The notes beneath the pieces are model-generated. The model worked only from the letters and a program-made list of their open reading frames with translations, was not told the origin of the DNA and did not search any database. Below are positions 1 to 5,048 of a stretch of 5,048 nt of DNA, piece after piece; position 1 is the first letter of the stretch; every line of letters starts with the position of its first letter. This stretch comes from a bacterium. GTDB taxonomy: Bacteria; Auribacterota; UBA3054; B51-G9. Location: positions 1 to 5,048 of the forward strand of contig JAOZSF010000184.1 in assembly GCA_029939815.1 (NCBI GenBank), read 5' to 3'. The position numbers and the translations under genes are program-made.

Positions 1-3000
1 TGCCTGCAATGATGCTGTTAATGGCTTCTCGACCACGCATAAGTCCGAATTTACCTACCGATGGTATAACTGATGGATTATCTTCCAAACTTAATCCAAC
101 AAAAATGCGTGAATCATATAACCCATTAACTCGCCACTTCCGTATGTTACCGGATTTACCTGTAGCGCCGATTTGAACCGTTGCATCAACAATGCTTCCA
201 TCGTTTGAGAATCTATTTTGGCGTTGCAACACAATTTTCCCAAGCGATTCGCTGCAAAATATATTGCTGGTTAAATTTCCTGCTCGGATTCTCAACGATT
301 TTACAGTTCGTGCAGATAAGCCGTAAAGATTCCCTTTTTTTAAAGCAATGCTGTCTGCCGAAGCCGGATTATTAGTTGTTCCCAAACGAATTTGTCCCAC
401 ACTTCCCAACAAGCGGAAAGAATGAATATCACCATCAGTCACAAATTTAGTAATAGAGACCGGTACTTTTTCGCTTTCATCACCGTCTTTTGTTTCCGTA
501 ATTTTCACAGCAGAGATAACAAGACGATCATCAGGTCCGGAATTAACGATTTCTACATTATCGAAGTCGTCATCCTCTGTTCCTTCTTCAACAATAAGAA
601 TACCATTTCCACGGTAACGAAAATGCACTACGTTATCGTTGCCGTCATTGACAACAGTAAAGCGTTTCCCCGGTGCAAGAGTAATTGTGTCGGAAACAAC
701 TTCGCTTTCTTCACCATAAATATCACGAAATTGAACATATACGGTTCGGTTGCCCTTACCCGGAGGAAGAGCCCATTCATGGCGTGTTGCATAAGGAATC
801 CATTTGGCAGCGGCAAGCTGCTTCGAGTTATTTATACGCATACTGCTTGCATACTCAGCGAACAGAAGAAGCATTACCGTTGGCGTCCGCGTATGTGATG
901 ATTCACCGTTAATGCGAACTTGCGGGTCCTCCGGTTCCGTTGGCGAAGCATGATAGTAAATTTGAGTCATCATGATATTAGATTCGTTTCTCCACTCATC
1001 CCGTAGAACGAGATAAACTTCATTGACATCATCTTCGTCTTCGAGTTTCCAGTTGATTGGATTTTTAAAATTAATCCACGGAATATCTTCGAAATCGTCA
1101 GGGTCCTGTGCTAATTTCATTTGGGCAGCACTTTCGGCATGAATATTAACTGTTACAACTGCGTTTGAGGTTAAAGTTGCTCCACCGTTTAATGTAAACC
1201 ATGCATTTGAGAAAAAATCACCCACTGTTACATAGGCAGCAAAAGATTCCGGAAGCATTGTATATCCGGCAATATCACGCGCATCGGCTACCGCGATAAT
1301 TGCGCGCCCTGATTCTGTCCAGGTATTTGACCATACACCCACCCATTTGTTATTTGAGTATGAAGTTACCGTAATGGGCTCAGGTGTTCCGGTTACGTGC
1401 CTGATTGTCACTTCCGGCTTAGTGCTGTAATTAAGTCCTGATCCTGCCTCAATAAATTCTACCGTGACAGTGGTAAATAAGCCGGTAACAGGCGAAGGAT
1501 TAATCGTAACTTCTTCCACACGCGGTGGATTTTGGTCCAAAATAATGGTATCAATAATTTCTCCGCTTGTACTTCCGTCCGGATACTCAAATTCTACTGT
1601 AACTGTTCGCACACCGTCAATCTCCGGAAGTTTCCATAAAAGATTTGTTTGGAACTCATCATAATAAGAACTACCTCCTGATTTATTGTTTTCAATATCC
1701 ATCCAGTTATGTCTGGGATATGTCGTTTGCAAAGATAATTCAACCCACGGAGTTTTTGTGAACGATTTGCCATTGTTGATAATAAAGTCATCAACCGGAA
1801 ATCCGGCATAAACAGCCCAAAACTCATCTTGGTCATCCATCCAGACAATACTATTATTAAAAACCGTTGGCGCCATCTGGTTTAACTCTTCAGAGTAAAT
1901 TATTTTGGCTGTATCTGAAAAAAAATTATAACCGTAGATGTTGGCATCACCCTGCTCGCTTCGCCAATCTTCCCAAACAATCCATTTTTCGGACACACGA
2001 GGAACCAACTGTGGCCACTTGCTTTTGTTGACAATAAATTCCGTATTATTTGTCATGTTAAATGCAAATATATTTGCATTGCCGTCTCTATAATCTTCCC
2101 ATACAACTATATTACCCCATATATCAGGTTTTAGTTGATTAAAATCATTTGTGCACAATGGGGAAATTGTACCACTTGTTATGTCATACGCATAAATGTC
2201 GGCATTCCCGTTTCGATAGTCAACCCATACGATTGTATTACCGTAGATTACCGGCTGAACTTGATTTGATAAATCATGGGTTATCTGAATAGTATTCTCA
2301 TTCATACGATTATAAAGATAAATATCACTATTTGTATTGCGGTAATCTTCCCACACAACATATTGTCCATAGATATCGGGATTAATTTGCGCGCCGGGAG
2401 CATCGCAAATCACCTTAACGATCGGCGAGAAAGTTACAGCTTCATCAGCAGCAGCGTATAACTCATTAGTGGTGTCATAAAAAAGCGAGAGTTCTTCTTC
2501 ATTAAAATAGCCAAGCTCATCCGTAGCATTAATGTATATTTCATAACCGGCATCCAGTGGTTCAAGGTCAAGAGCGAACGACCATTCTTTCGTTCCGTCA
2601 GCCGTACCATTGTCCAGGAATTCACCATCTCCGGTATATAACCTCCATTTTATATTTATTATTTCTGATGCCAGGGACAAGGCTCCTCCCCGCACTATTA
2701 CCGAGCCGTTCGTGATATCATCTCCATCTTCAGGATAATCGATCCACAGCGACACAACATCGTTTGTATCTCCCGGCACCAAATCGGCTAAATAGATATT
2801 CGGATCGGCACTAAACTCATCTGACCAGACAACGAATCTCTTATAGATGCGGCTATGCAGCGGCTGTGATGATGTCGCAGGAAAAACTCCCTCTTCTTCA
2901 GCCAGCCAGTCATACCAGACAAACTGTCCGCCGTTACCGCCTTCCCACCAAACGACAGTATTGTCATATAAATCGGGGAAGTAGCGTTCACCGCTTGTTG

Positions 3001-3088
3001 ACGCATCAACCTCAAAATTTGGTACATTACACATTCCGGAAGATGAAAGTAGTTGTATTGACAATAAAATCCAAATTAATATTTTCAT
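1..3088 (-). CDS. Large secreted multidomain protein: interrupted beta-propeller, Ig-like modules, beta-solenoid (3' end outside window)
   Basis: Reading from ATG at 3088 leftwards gives 1029 codons without a stop, so the gene runs off the left edge. Residues 1-20 form a Sec signal peptide (MKILIWILLSIQLLSSSG); C20 is not in a good lipobox. Seven blade motifs of the type [VI]VWEDYRNGNxDIYxY have their key Trp at 47, 88, 246, 288, 330, 372 and 416, spaced 41-44 residues apart except for an Ig-like insertion at about 113-206. The blades resemble the TolB-like/Methanosarcina-type surface propeller repeat (seen by pattern, not searched). Residues 433-518, 629-714 and 723-804 are three diverged copies of an 'INGG...TVYVQFRD..G..S..DTITL' domain, with another Ig-like domain at 523-622. 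From about 807 the chain is beta-rich and repetitive, probably a solenoid. No catalytic motif is visible. The start is fixed by the ATGA overlap with the upstream gene and an AGGA site. Likely role: extracellular binding or structural protein; partner unknown. Confidence 0.9.
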   Translation of the reverse strand, partial: MKILIWILLSIQLLSSSGMCNVPNFEVDASTSGERYFPDLYDNTVVWWEGGNGGQFVWYDWLAEEEGVFPATSSQPLHSRIYKRFVVWSDEFSADPNIYLADLVPGDTNDVVSLWIDYPEDGDDITNGSVIVRGGALSLASEIINIKWRLYTGDGEFLDNGTADGTKEWSFALDLEPLDAGYEIYINATDELGYFNEEELSLFYDTTNELYAAADEAVTFSPIVKVICDAPGAQINPDIYGQYVVWEDYRNTNSDIYLYNRMNENTIQITHDLSNQVQPVIYGNTIVWVDYRNGNADIYAYDITSGTISPLCTNDFNQLKPDIWGNIVVWEDYRDGNANIFAFNMTNNTEFIVNKSKWPQLVPRVSEKWIVWEDWRSEQGDANIYGYNFFSDTAKIIYSEELNQMAPTVFNNSIVWMDDQDEFWAVYAGFPVDDFIINNGKSFTKTPWVELSLQTTYPRHNWMDIENNKSGGSSYYDEFQTNLLWKLPEIDGVRTVTVEFEYPDGSTSGEIIDTIILDQNPPRVEEVTINPSPVTGLFTTVTVEFIEAGSGLNYSTKPEVTIRHVTGTPEPITVTSYSNNKWVGVWSNTWTESGRAIIAVADARDIAGYTMLPESFAAYVTVGDFFSNAWFTLNGGATLTSNAVVTVNIHAESAAQMKLAQDPDDFEDIPWINFKNPINWKLEDEDDVNEVYLVLRDEWRNESNIMMTQIYYHASPTEPEDPQVRINGESSHTRTPTVMLLLFAEYASSMRINNSKQLAAAKWIPYATRHEWALPPGKGNRTVYVQFRDIYGEESEVVSDTITLAPGKRFTVVNDGNDNVVHFRYRGNGILIVEEGTEDDDFDNVEIVNSGPDDRLVISAVKITETKDGDESEKVPVSITKFVTDGDIHSFRLLGSVGQIRLGTTNNPASADSIALKKGNLYGLSARTVKSLRIRAGNLTSNIFCSESLGKIVLQRQNRFSNDGSIVDATVQIGATGKSGNIRKWRVNGLYDSRIFVGLSLEDNPSVIPSVGKFGLMRGREAINSIIAG
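2..670 (-). other. Beta-rich, probably solenoid region of the large protein (incomplete)
   Basis: Encodes residues 807-1029, up to the window edge. Short strands and turns recur: IRLGTTNN, KKGNLYGLSARTVKSLRIRA, GNLTSNIFCSESLGKIVLQ, VDATVQIGATGKSGNIRKWR, VNGLYDSRIFVGLSLEDN, SVGKFGLMRG. Strings of the type G.i..i.i.G.l...i.v are common in beta-solenoid parts of planctomycete and verrucomicrobial surface proteins. No exact period could be fixed, so the fold is an inference. Confidence 0.45.
677..1792 (-). repeat. Three diverged 'INGG' domains plus an Ig-like domain
   Basis: Copy one (residues 433-518) starts DDFIINNGKSFTKT and ends GVRTVTVEFEYPDG..DTIIL. Copy two (629-714) starts AWFTLNGGATLTSN and ends VYLVLRDEWRNES. 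Copy three (723-804) starts QVRINGESSHTRTPTV and ends RTVYVQFRDIYGEES..DTITL. All share I-N-G-G..T.T..V.L, an M-R/K-[LI] strand, a W..W pair and a [TV]V-Y-V.F.D strand. Residues 523-622 between copies one and two form another Ig-like domain (SPVTGLFTTVTVEFIEAGSG ... ARDIAGYT). Confidence 0.75.
1880..2383 (-). repeat. Four regular 42-codon propeller blade repeats
   Basis: Encodes residues 236-403, four copies of 42 residues (126 bases each): NPDIYGQYVVWEDYRNTNSD, QPVIYGNTIVWVDYRNGNAD, KPDIWGNIVVWEDYRDGNAN and VPRVSEKWIVWEDWRSEQGD, each continuing IYxY or similar. Key Trp at 246, 288, 330 and 372 are exactly 42 apart. Three further, more diverged blades (Trp 47, 88, 416) lie outside this block, giving seven in all. 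Confidence 0.9.
2471..2752 (-). other. Ig-like domain inserted between propeller blades 2 and 3
   Basis: Encodes residues about 113-206 of the large protein: WIDYPEDGDDITNGSVIVRG, then INIKWRLYTGDGEFLDNG, then EWSFALDLEPLDAGYEIY, ending INATDELGYFNEEELSLF. The pattern (xxYPxdGxxITNGxVxVxG ... W.L.L..L..G.y.I...A.D..G) is that of bacterial Ig-like repeats of surface proteins. The distance between blade Trp 88 and Trp 246 is 158, about 116 more than one blade. Confidence 0.75.
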
Positions 3089-4329
3089 AAGGAAATCCTA
3101 TATTCATGATGCCTCAACGAGAAACATCTTATTAAAAATAATAATAAATAAACCAAACCGGGTTCCGGTACAAATTCGTATGCTCCCATATCCACTAACC
3201 CGTCAATAACTCTTGGATTACCGGCGAGGTCTTTTTCTCCTATAACGGAAAAAAGATTAGTGCCGGTGTCTATGCAGGGAGAATACGGTGCAAGTTCATA
3301 AATTAATATGCCATAATCAGAAAAGCACGGATCATTTGTTATATTACCCGCACCGCTTATTCCGGGATATGTACAGCAATATGAATAATTCATTCCACTT
3401 CCAAAATTAGCATAATTAACATCATCGTTGAAGTAAATAATACAGTTAATCAATGTGCCGCCGCTCAGACAGCGCACACCGTTCCCTCTTGAATCAGCAG
3501 AATTATCGGCAATTGTACAGTTCACAACTGTTCCTCCCCTTCTGCAATACACTCCCCCGCCGCTCCGCGAAGCGTCATTGTCGACTATGAGGCAGTTCAC
3601 AATCGTTCCGCCATTAGAACAATATAATCCGCCGCCATCCAGCTCTGTCTGATTGGTTTCCACATAGCAGTTTATGACGGAACCGGTAATATCGCAGTAA
3701 ACACCGCCACCTAATCCCTCGGCATCATTGAGTTCAATTAATGACGCTTCAACTACTCCTCCTTGAAAGAGATATATTCCTCCTCCGTTACCGGTAACCA
3801 AATTCGCGCTCACTTCACAATTGGTTACAACTCCTCCCTGAAAGCAGCACACTCCGCCGCCGTGTTCAGCTTCATTGAATGTTACGATTGAGTTTCTTAC
3901 AACACCTCCTCCGTCAAAAAAAATACCTGCACCGGCATTTGATGGCCATTCTCCGTAAACATATCCGTTTTGAAAAGTAAAACCATTGATTTCCGCTCCA
4001 ATTGAATTCACATACAGACACCGGCCGTTCATATCCGCGTCAATTATTGTTGCATCCGCCCCGCCCTTACTTTTAAGAATTATATCATGATTAATAACAA
4101 GTTGGGACGAAAGCGTGTAATAACCATTTGAAACATAAACAGTATCAGTATCTTTAGCAAGATTAACAGCCGACTGAATATTGGTAGCTGCATCTGTCCA
4201 ATCGGCAAACGGGATTTTGTGCAACCCATTCGTTGAAACATAAAACGTTTCCGTGCGTGCGTCCGTAGATGACAACAGTATGGAAAGCATCAGGATACAT
4301 AATACAATATAGGAATGAAGATGATTCAT
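3085..4329 (-). CDS. Secreted parallel beta-helix protein with choice-of-anchor Q-like region and PEP-CTERM-like tail
   Basis: The 414-residue product starts with a Sec signal peptide (h-region 7-20, likely cleavage after TDA at 22-24). Residues 28-110 match the style of N-terminal regions of PVC beta-helix proteins: FYVSTNG, AATNIQSAV, DTVYVSNGYYTL, ATIIDADMNGRCLYV. Residues 134-304 are seven coils, six of them starting exactly 25 residues apart (158, 183, 208, 233, 258, 283), with consensus GGGVYCxxGGTVVNCxIxxN. Residues about 329-386 (DPCF...YSPCIDTG...DLAGNPRVIDGLVDMGAYEF) fit the 'choice-of-anchor Q' pattern. VPEP at 387-390, a hydrophobic stretch and R401 form a PEP-CTERM-like sorting signal, known in other bacteria to be recognised by an exosortase. 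No beta-helix lyase or hydrolase active site is recognisable. ATG 4329 is chosen because it keeps the full signal peptide and no in-frame start lies further upstream before the promoter. First gene of a two-gene operon. Confidence 0.93.
   Translation of the reverse strand: MNHLHSYIVLCILMLSILLSSTDARTETFYVSTNGLHKIPFADWTDAATNIQSAVNLAKDTDTVYVSNGYYTLSSQLVINHDIILKSKGGADATIIDADMNGRCLYVNSIGAEINGFTFQNGYVYGEWPSNAGAGIFFDGGGVVRNSIVTFNEAEHGGGVCCFQGGVVTNCEVSANLVTGNGGGIYLFQGGVVEASLIELNDAEGLGGGVYCDITGSVINCYVETNQTELDGGGLYCSNGGTIVNCLIVDNDASRSGGGVYCRRGGTVVNCTIADNSADSRGNGVRCLSGGTLINCIIYFNDDVNYANFGSGMNYSYCCTYPGISGAGNITNDPCFSDYGILIYELAPYSPCIDTGTNLFSVIGEKDLAGNPRVIDGLVDMGAYEFVPEPGLVYLLLFLIRCFSLRHHEYRISL
3086..3101 (-). 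promoter_or_regulatory. Ribosome binding site and stop/start overlap coupling the two genes
   Basis: The stop TGA (3087-3085) of the beta-helix gene and the start ATG (3088-3086) of the large gene share bases as ATGA. AGGA (3099-3096) lies 7 bases before the start, inside the last codons of the upstream gene. The RNA ATAGG-AUUU-CCU(U)AU can fold into a 5-pair stem with one bulged U that covers both the AGG and the first bases of the AUG, so a ribosome finishing the first gene would open it. The overlap and AGGA are seen; the fold and the coupling are inferred. Confidence 0.75.
3088..3171 (-). other. PEP-CTERM-like sorting tail
   Basis: Encodes residues 387-414: VPEP, then hydrophobic GLVYLLLFLI (391-400), R401, CFSL, R406 and the polar end HHEYRISL. 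PEP, hydrophobic run and Arg follow the PEP-CTERM plan recognised by exosortases. The hydrophobic run is only about 10 residues before the first Arg, and the polar tail is longer than the usual one to six basic residues. Confidence 0.7.
3172..3345 (-). other. Choice-of-anchor Q-like segment
   Basis: Encodes residues 329-386, with DPCF, then SPCIDTG, then DLAGNPRVIDGLVDMGAYEF. This order (DPxF, SPxIDxG, D.xGNPR, vDxGAYE) is typical of the segment that closes many bacterial beta-helix surface proteins and precedes different anchoring signals. Assigned from memory of the pattern, not by a search. Confidence 0.75.
3418..3930 (-). repeat. Seven 24-25-codon beta-helix coil repeats
   Basis: These bases encode residues 134-304 of the 414-residue protein. 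Coils begin at residues 134, 158, 183, 208, 233, 258 and 283, giving a coding period of 75 bases for six of them. Consensus: G-G-[VIL]-Y-C-x-x-G-G-x-[VIL]-[VI]-N-C-x-[IV]-x-x-N. Each Asn and small residue falls at a turn, as expected of right-handed parallel beta-helices. Five coils carry Cys at offsets +4 and +13; coils 134 and 183 lack both. Confidence 0.9.
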
Positions 4330-4362
4330 TGTATAATATTGAGAAGTGGAGATTATTCCTCT
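4330..4362 (-). promoter_or_regulatory. Operon leader with displaced AGAGGA site
   Basis: No Shine-Dalgarno-like sequence lies at the usual 5-10 bases before ATG 4329 (the preceding RNA is AAUAUUAUACA). The only good match, AGAGGA (4362-4357), sits 27 bases upstream. ATAAT (4356-4352) directly after it is complementary to ATTAT (4337-4333); pairing would bring AGAGGA to within a few bases of the start. The stem is A/U only and weak, so initiation without a Shine-Dalgarno site is equally likely. Confidence 0.35.
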
Positions 4363-4372
4363 ATTTTATTAT

Positions 4373-4401
4373 ATTATACAACTATTTGTGTTTGCAGTCA
4401 A
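4373..4401 (-). promoter_or_regulatory. Sigma70-type promoter of the two-gene operon
   Basis: On the minus strand TTGACT (4401-4396) is followed after exactly 17 bases by TATAAT (4378-4373), a full -10 consensus and a 5 of 6 match to the -35 consensus. Transcription would begin near 4366, giving a leader of about 37 bases before ATG 4329. The form is unlike the -33/-7 promoters of Bacteroidetes, which mildly argues against that phylum. No operator-like palindrome overlaps it. Confidence 0.8.
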
Positions 4402-4490
4402 GAAATCGATAAAAATGATGCGTGGAAATTCTCGGGATTGTAATATAACAGCAGGAGTATGAAATCAATTTTGAAAATTTATTTGTTTTT

Positions 4491-4522
4491 GCCCACGGAA
4501 TGCACAGAACAACACGGAAATT
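4491..4522 (-). repeat. Short-period CCGTG array, module A
   Basis: On the minus strand three units follow each other: TTCCGTGTTG, TTCTGTGCA, TTCCGTGGGC (10 and 9 bases between unit starts). The array is flanked by T- and A-rich DNA. The same layout recurs in module C about 140 bases away. Confidence 0.65.
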
Positions 4523-4568
4523 AATATAGTTTCTAACGCCTAATGAAATAACGTGCTACTGCACTGTC

Positions 4569-4586
4569 AAGGCGCTAAAGTCGCTA
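4569..4586 (-). repeat. Two tandem 9-mers, module B
   Basis: On the minus strand TAGCGACTT is followed directly by TAGCGCCTT, two 9-base copies differing at one base. It belongs in style with the neighbouring arrays and is part of a larger inverted structure at 4537-4574. Confidence 0.55.
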
Positions 4587-4628
4587 TTAAAGAAATTTTA
4601 AAAATAATTTTGCAAAACAATATTTTTG

Positions 4629-4662
4629 CCGTAGATGACGTTGATAAACACGGATTTTAATT
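4629..4662 (-). repeat. Short-period CCGTG array, module C
   Basis: On the minus strand three units follow each other: ATCCGTGTTT, ATCAACGTC, ATCTACGG, with the same 10 and 9 base spacing as module A. The first unit matches module A's first unit at 8 of 10 bases. Confidence 0.65.
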
Positions 4663-4681
4663 TCTTAAATTTGTTTAAAAG

Positions 4682-4706
4682 CTTTGTGACTTAGAGCCTT
4701 CGTGGC
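4682..4706 (+). repeat. Short-period CTT array, module D
   Basis: On the plus strand CTTTGTGA, CTTAGAGC and CTTCGTGGC follow each other with CTT starting exactly every 8 bases (4682, 4690, 4698). This module reads on the strand opposite to modules A-C. A T6 tract follows at 4709-4714. Confidence 0.6.
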
Positions 4707-4782
4707 TATTTTTTATTTAGAAATTTATATTTTCTTATGTGTTAAAGTTTTTAAATCAGTCTTTATATTTTTTTAAATTCGT

Positions 4783-4814
4783 GAATAATCGATGGAAATA
4801 CATCGTTATTCCAT
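4783..4814. other. Bulged stem-loop just downstream of the partial gene
   Basis: GAATAATCGATG (4783-4794) is complementary to CATCGTTATTC (4801-4811) over 11 pairs with one bulged T and a six-base loop. An alternative pairing, ATGGAAATA (4792-4800) with TATTCCAT (4807-4814), uses some of the same bases, so the two folds exclude each other. It lies 14-45 bases past the stop of the right-hand gene. No T-run follows on the minus strand, so it is not a standard intrinsic terminator. Confidence 0.5.
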
Positions 4815-4827
4815 TGCGTGGCGATCT

Positions 4828-5048
4828 TTATTTATTTTTTTCAAGTTCCCGCCAACCGTTTTTCATTTTTGCCCCCGGAGATAAATATAATTCATATACC
4901 GGTTCAACATAATTTGCCGGTTTGTCAGAATCACCACCGTCTTCCGCCGGTGGCTGAACAAAGAAAATTATTTCCTGCGGTAAATTTTTCCACACTTTAT
5001 AAATCAATTTATCTTTTCCCGGTTTATCATTCGGTTTATATTTGATTA
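4828..5048 (-). CDS. Unrecognised protein, C-terminal 72 residues only (5' end outside window)
   Basis: From the right edge a minus-strand frame (first complete codon at 5046) reads 72 codons and ends at TAA 4828-4830. The piece is hydrophilic and Lys/Pro/Glu-rich: KPGKDKLIYKVWKNLPQEI, then FFVQPPAEDGGDSDKPANYV, then VYELYLSPGAKMKNGWRELE, ending KNK. There is no membrane segment, signal or known motif, and I do not recognise the family. Codon choice (AAA, CCG, GGA, GAT, TAT) resembles the two genes downstream on the same strand. A plus-strand frame across 4818-5045 is also open but has an implausible His/Phe/Pro-rich composition and no ribosome binding site, so the minus reading is preferred. 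About 500 bases and a separate promoter part it from the next gene, so it is probably not in the same operon. Confidence 0.65.
   Translation of the reverse strand, partial: IKYKPNDKPGKDKLIYKVWKNLPQEIIFFVQPPAEDGGDSDKPANYVEPVYELYLSPGAKMKNGWRELEKNK

Larger units (their letters stand above)
4402..4827. other. AT-rich intergenic region without a gene
   Basis: Between the stop at 4828 and the promoter at 4401 every frame is closed at short intervals and no convincing coding stretch was found. It contains the stem-loop at 4783-4814 and four short-period arrays at 4491-4522, 4569-4586, 4629-4662 and 4682-4706, listed separately. The rest is A/T-dominated sequence with no recognisable tRNA, small RNA or riboswitch core. 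Confidence 0.7.

Noticed and set aside
392..898. A 168-codon open frame on the plus strand
   Set aside because: It lies wholly opposite the large minus-strand gene, has no ribosome binding site and gives a protein with no recognisable pattern, whereas the minus frame continues through it with coherent domain sequence.
3029..3088. Lipoprotein signal at the start of the large protein (C20 after SSGM)
   Set aside because: Met directly before the Cys and the surrounding residues do not fit the lipobox; an ordinary Sec signal is more likely.
3418..3930. The 75-base periodic region as a CRISPR-like array or DNA satellite
   Set aside because: The period is a coding period: similarity is in the protein (25-residue coils) and the bases are not conserved as exact repeats with unique spacers.
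3085..4329. Pectate lyase, polygalacturonase or autotransporter identity for the beta-helix gene
   Set aside because: No lyase or glycosidase active-site pattern is seen in the coils and no C-terminal autotransporter barrel follows; the chain ends in a PEP-CTERM-like tail.
4459..4524. A 21-codon plus-strand frame starting MKSILKIYLFL after AGGAG, like the beginning of a signal peptide
   Set aside because: AGGAG is only one base from the ATG, the frame runs straight into repeat module A and stops, and no continuation is visible. Probably chance, or at most a decayed gene start.
4695..4714. AGCC-TTCGT-GGCT followed by T6 on the plus strand, like an intrinsic terminator
   Set aside because: The stem has only four pairs, no plus-strand gene lies upstream, and the bases belong to the 8-base array of module D.
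4818..5045. A 75-codon plus-strand frame
   Set aside because: Its His/Phe/Pro-rich product has no motif and no ribosome binding site, and it lies opposite a minus-strand frame with ordinary protein composition that is open to the window edge.

Overview
The window looks like chromosomal DNA from a bacterium of the PVC superphylum, probably of the Kiritimatiellota/Lentisphaerota/Verrucomicrobiota type. This rests on family style only. The N-terminus of the middle gene reads like the many surface beta-helix proteins of those phyla (FYVSTNG...W..AATNIQSAV...DTVYVSNG). It ends in a 'choice-of-anchor Q'-like segment followed by a VPEP sorting tail. Base composition is moderately AT-rich in genes and strongly AT-rich between them. 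No ribosomal or universal marker is present, so the assignment stays tentative.

All three genes I can support lie on the minus strand. From right to left: (1) 5048-4828 is the last 72 codons of an unrecognised gene that enters from outside the window. (2) 4827-4330 is a non-coding, AT-rich gap of about 500 bases. It holds a bulged stem-loop just after the first gene's stop, four short arrays of 8-10 base GTG/GCG-core units, and a near-consensus sigma70-type promoter close to its left end. (3) 4329-3085 encodes a 414-residue secreted parallel beta-helix protein with seven 24-25-residue coils and a C-terminal PEP-CTERM-like tail. (4) 3088 to the left edge encodes a secreted protein of at least 1029 residues. 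It has no stop codon anywhere in the window and therefore continues beyond position 1. Its order is signal peptide, two beta-propeller blades, an inserted Ig-like domain, five more blades, three copies of an 'INGG' type domain with an Ig-like domain between copies one and two, then the start of a beta-rich, probably solenoid, region.

Genes 3 and 4 form a transcription and translation unit. One promoter (TTGACT, 17 bases, TATAAT) serves both. The stop of the first and the start of the second share the bases ATGA, and an AGGA ribosome binding site lies inside the end of the first gene. Both products carry signal peptides and are built almost wholly from beta-structured, repeat-based extracellular modules. 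The simplest reading is a co-produced pair of surface or secreted proteins, the smaller one with an exosortase-type anchor. No enzyme active site is visible in either, so their substrate or partner is unknown.

No tRNA, rRNA, CRISPR array, insertion sequence or complete mobile element was found.
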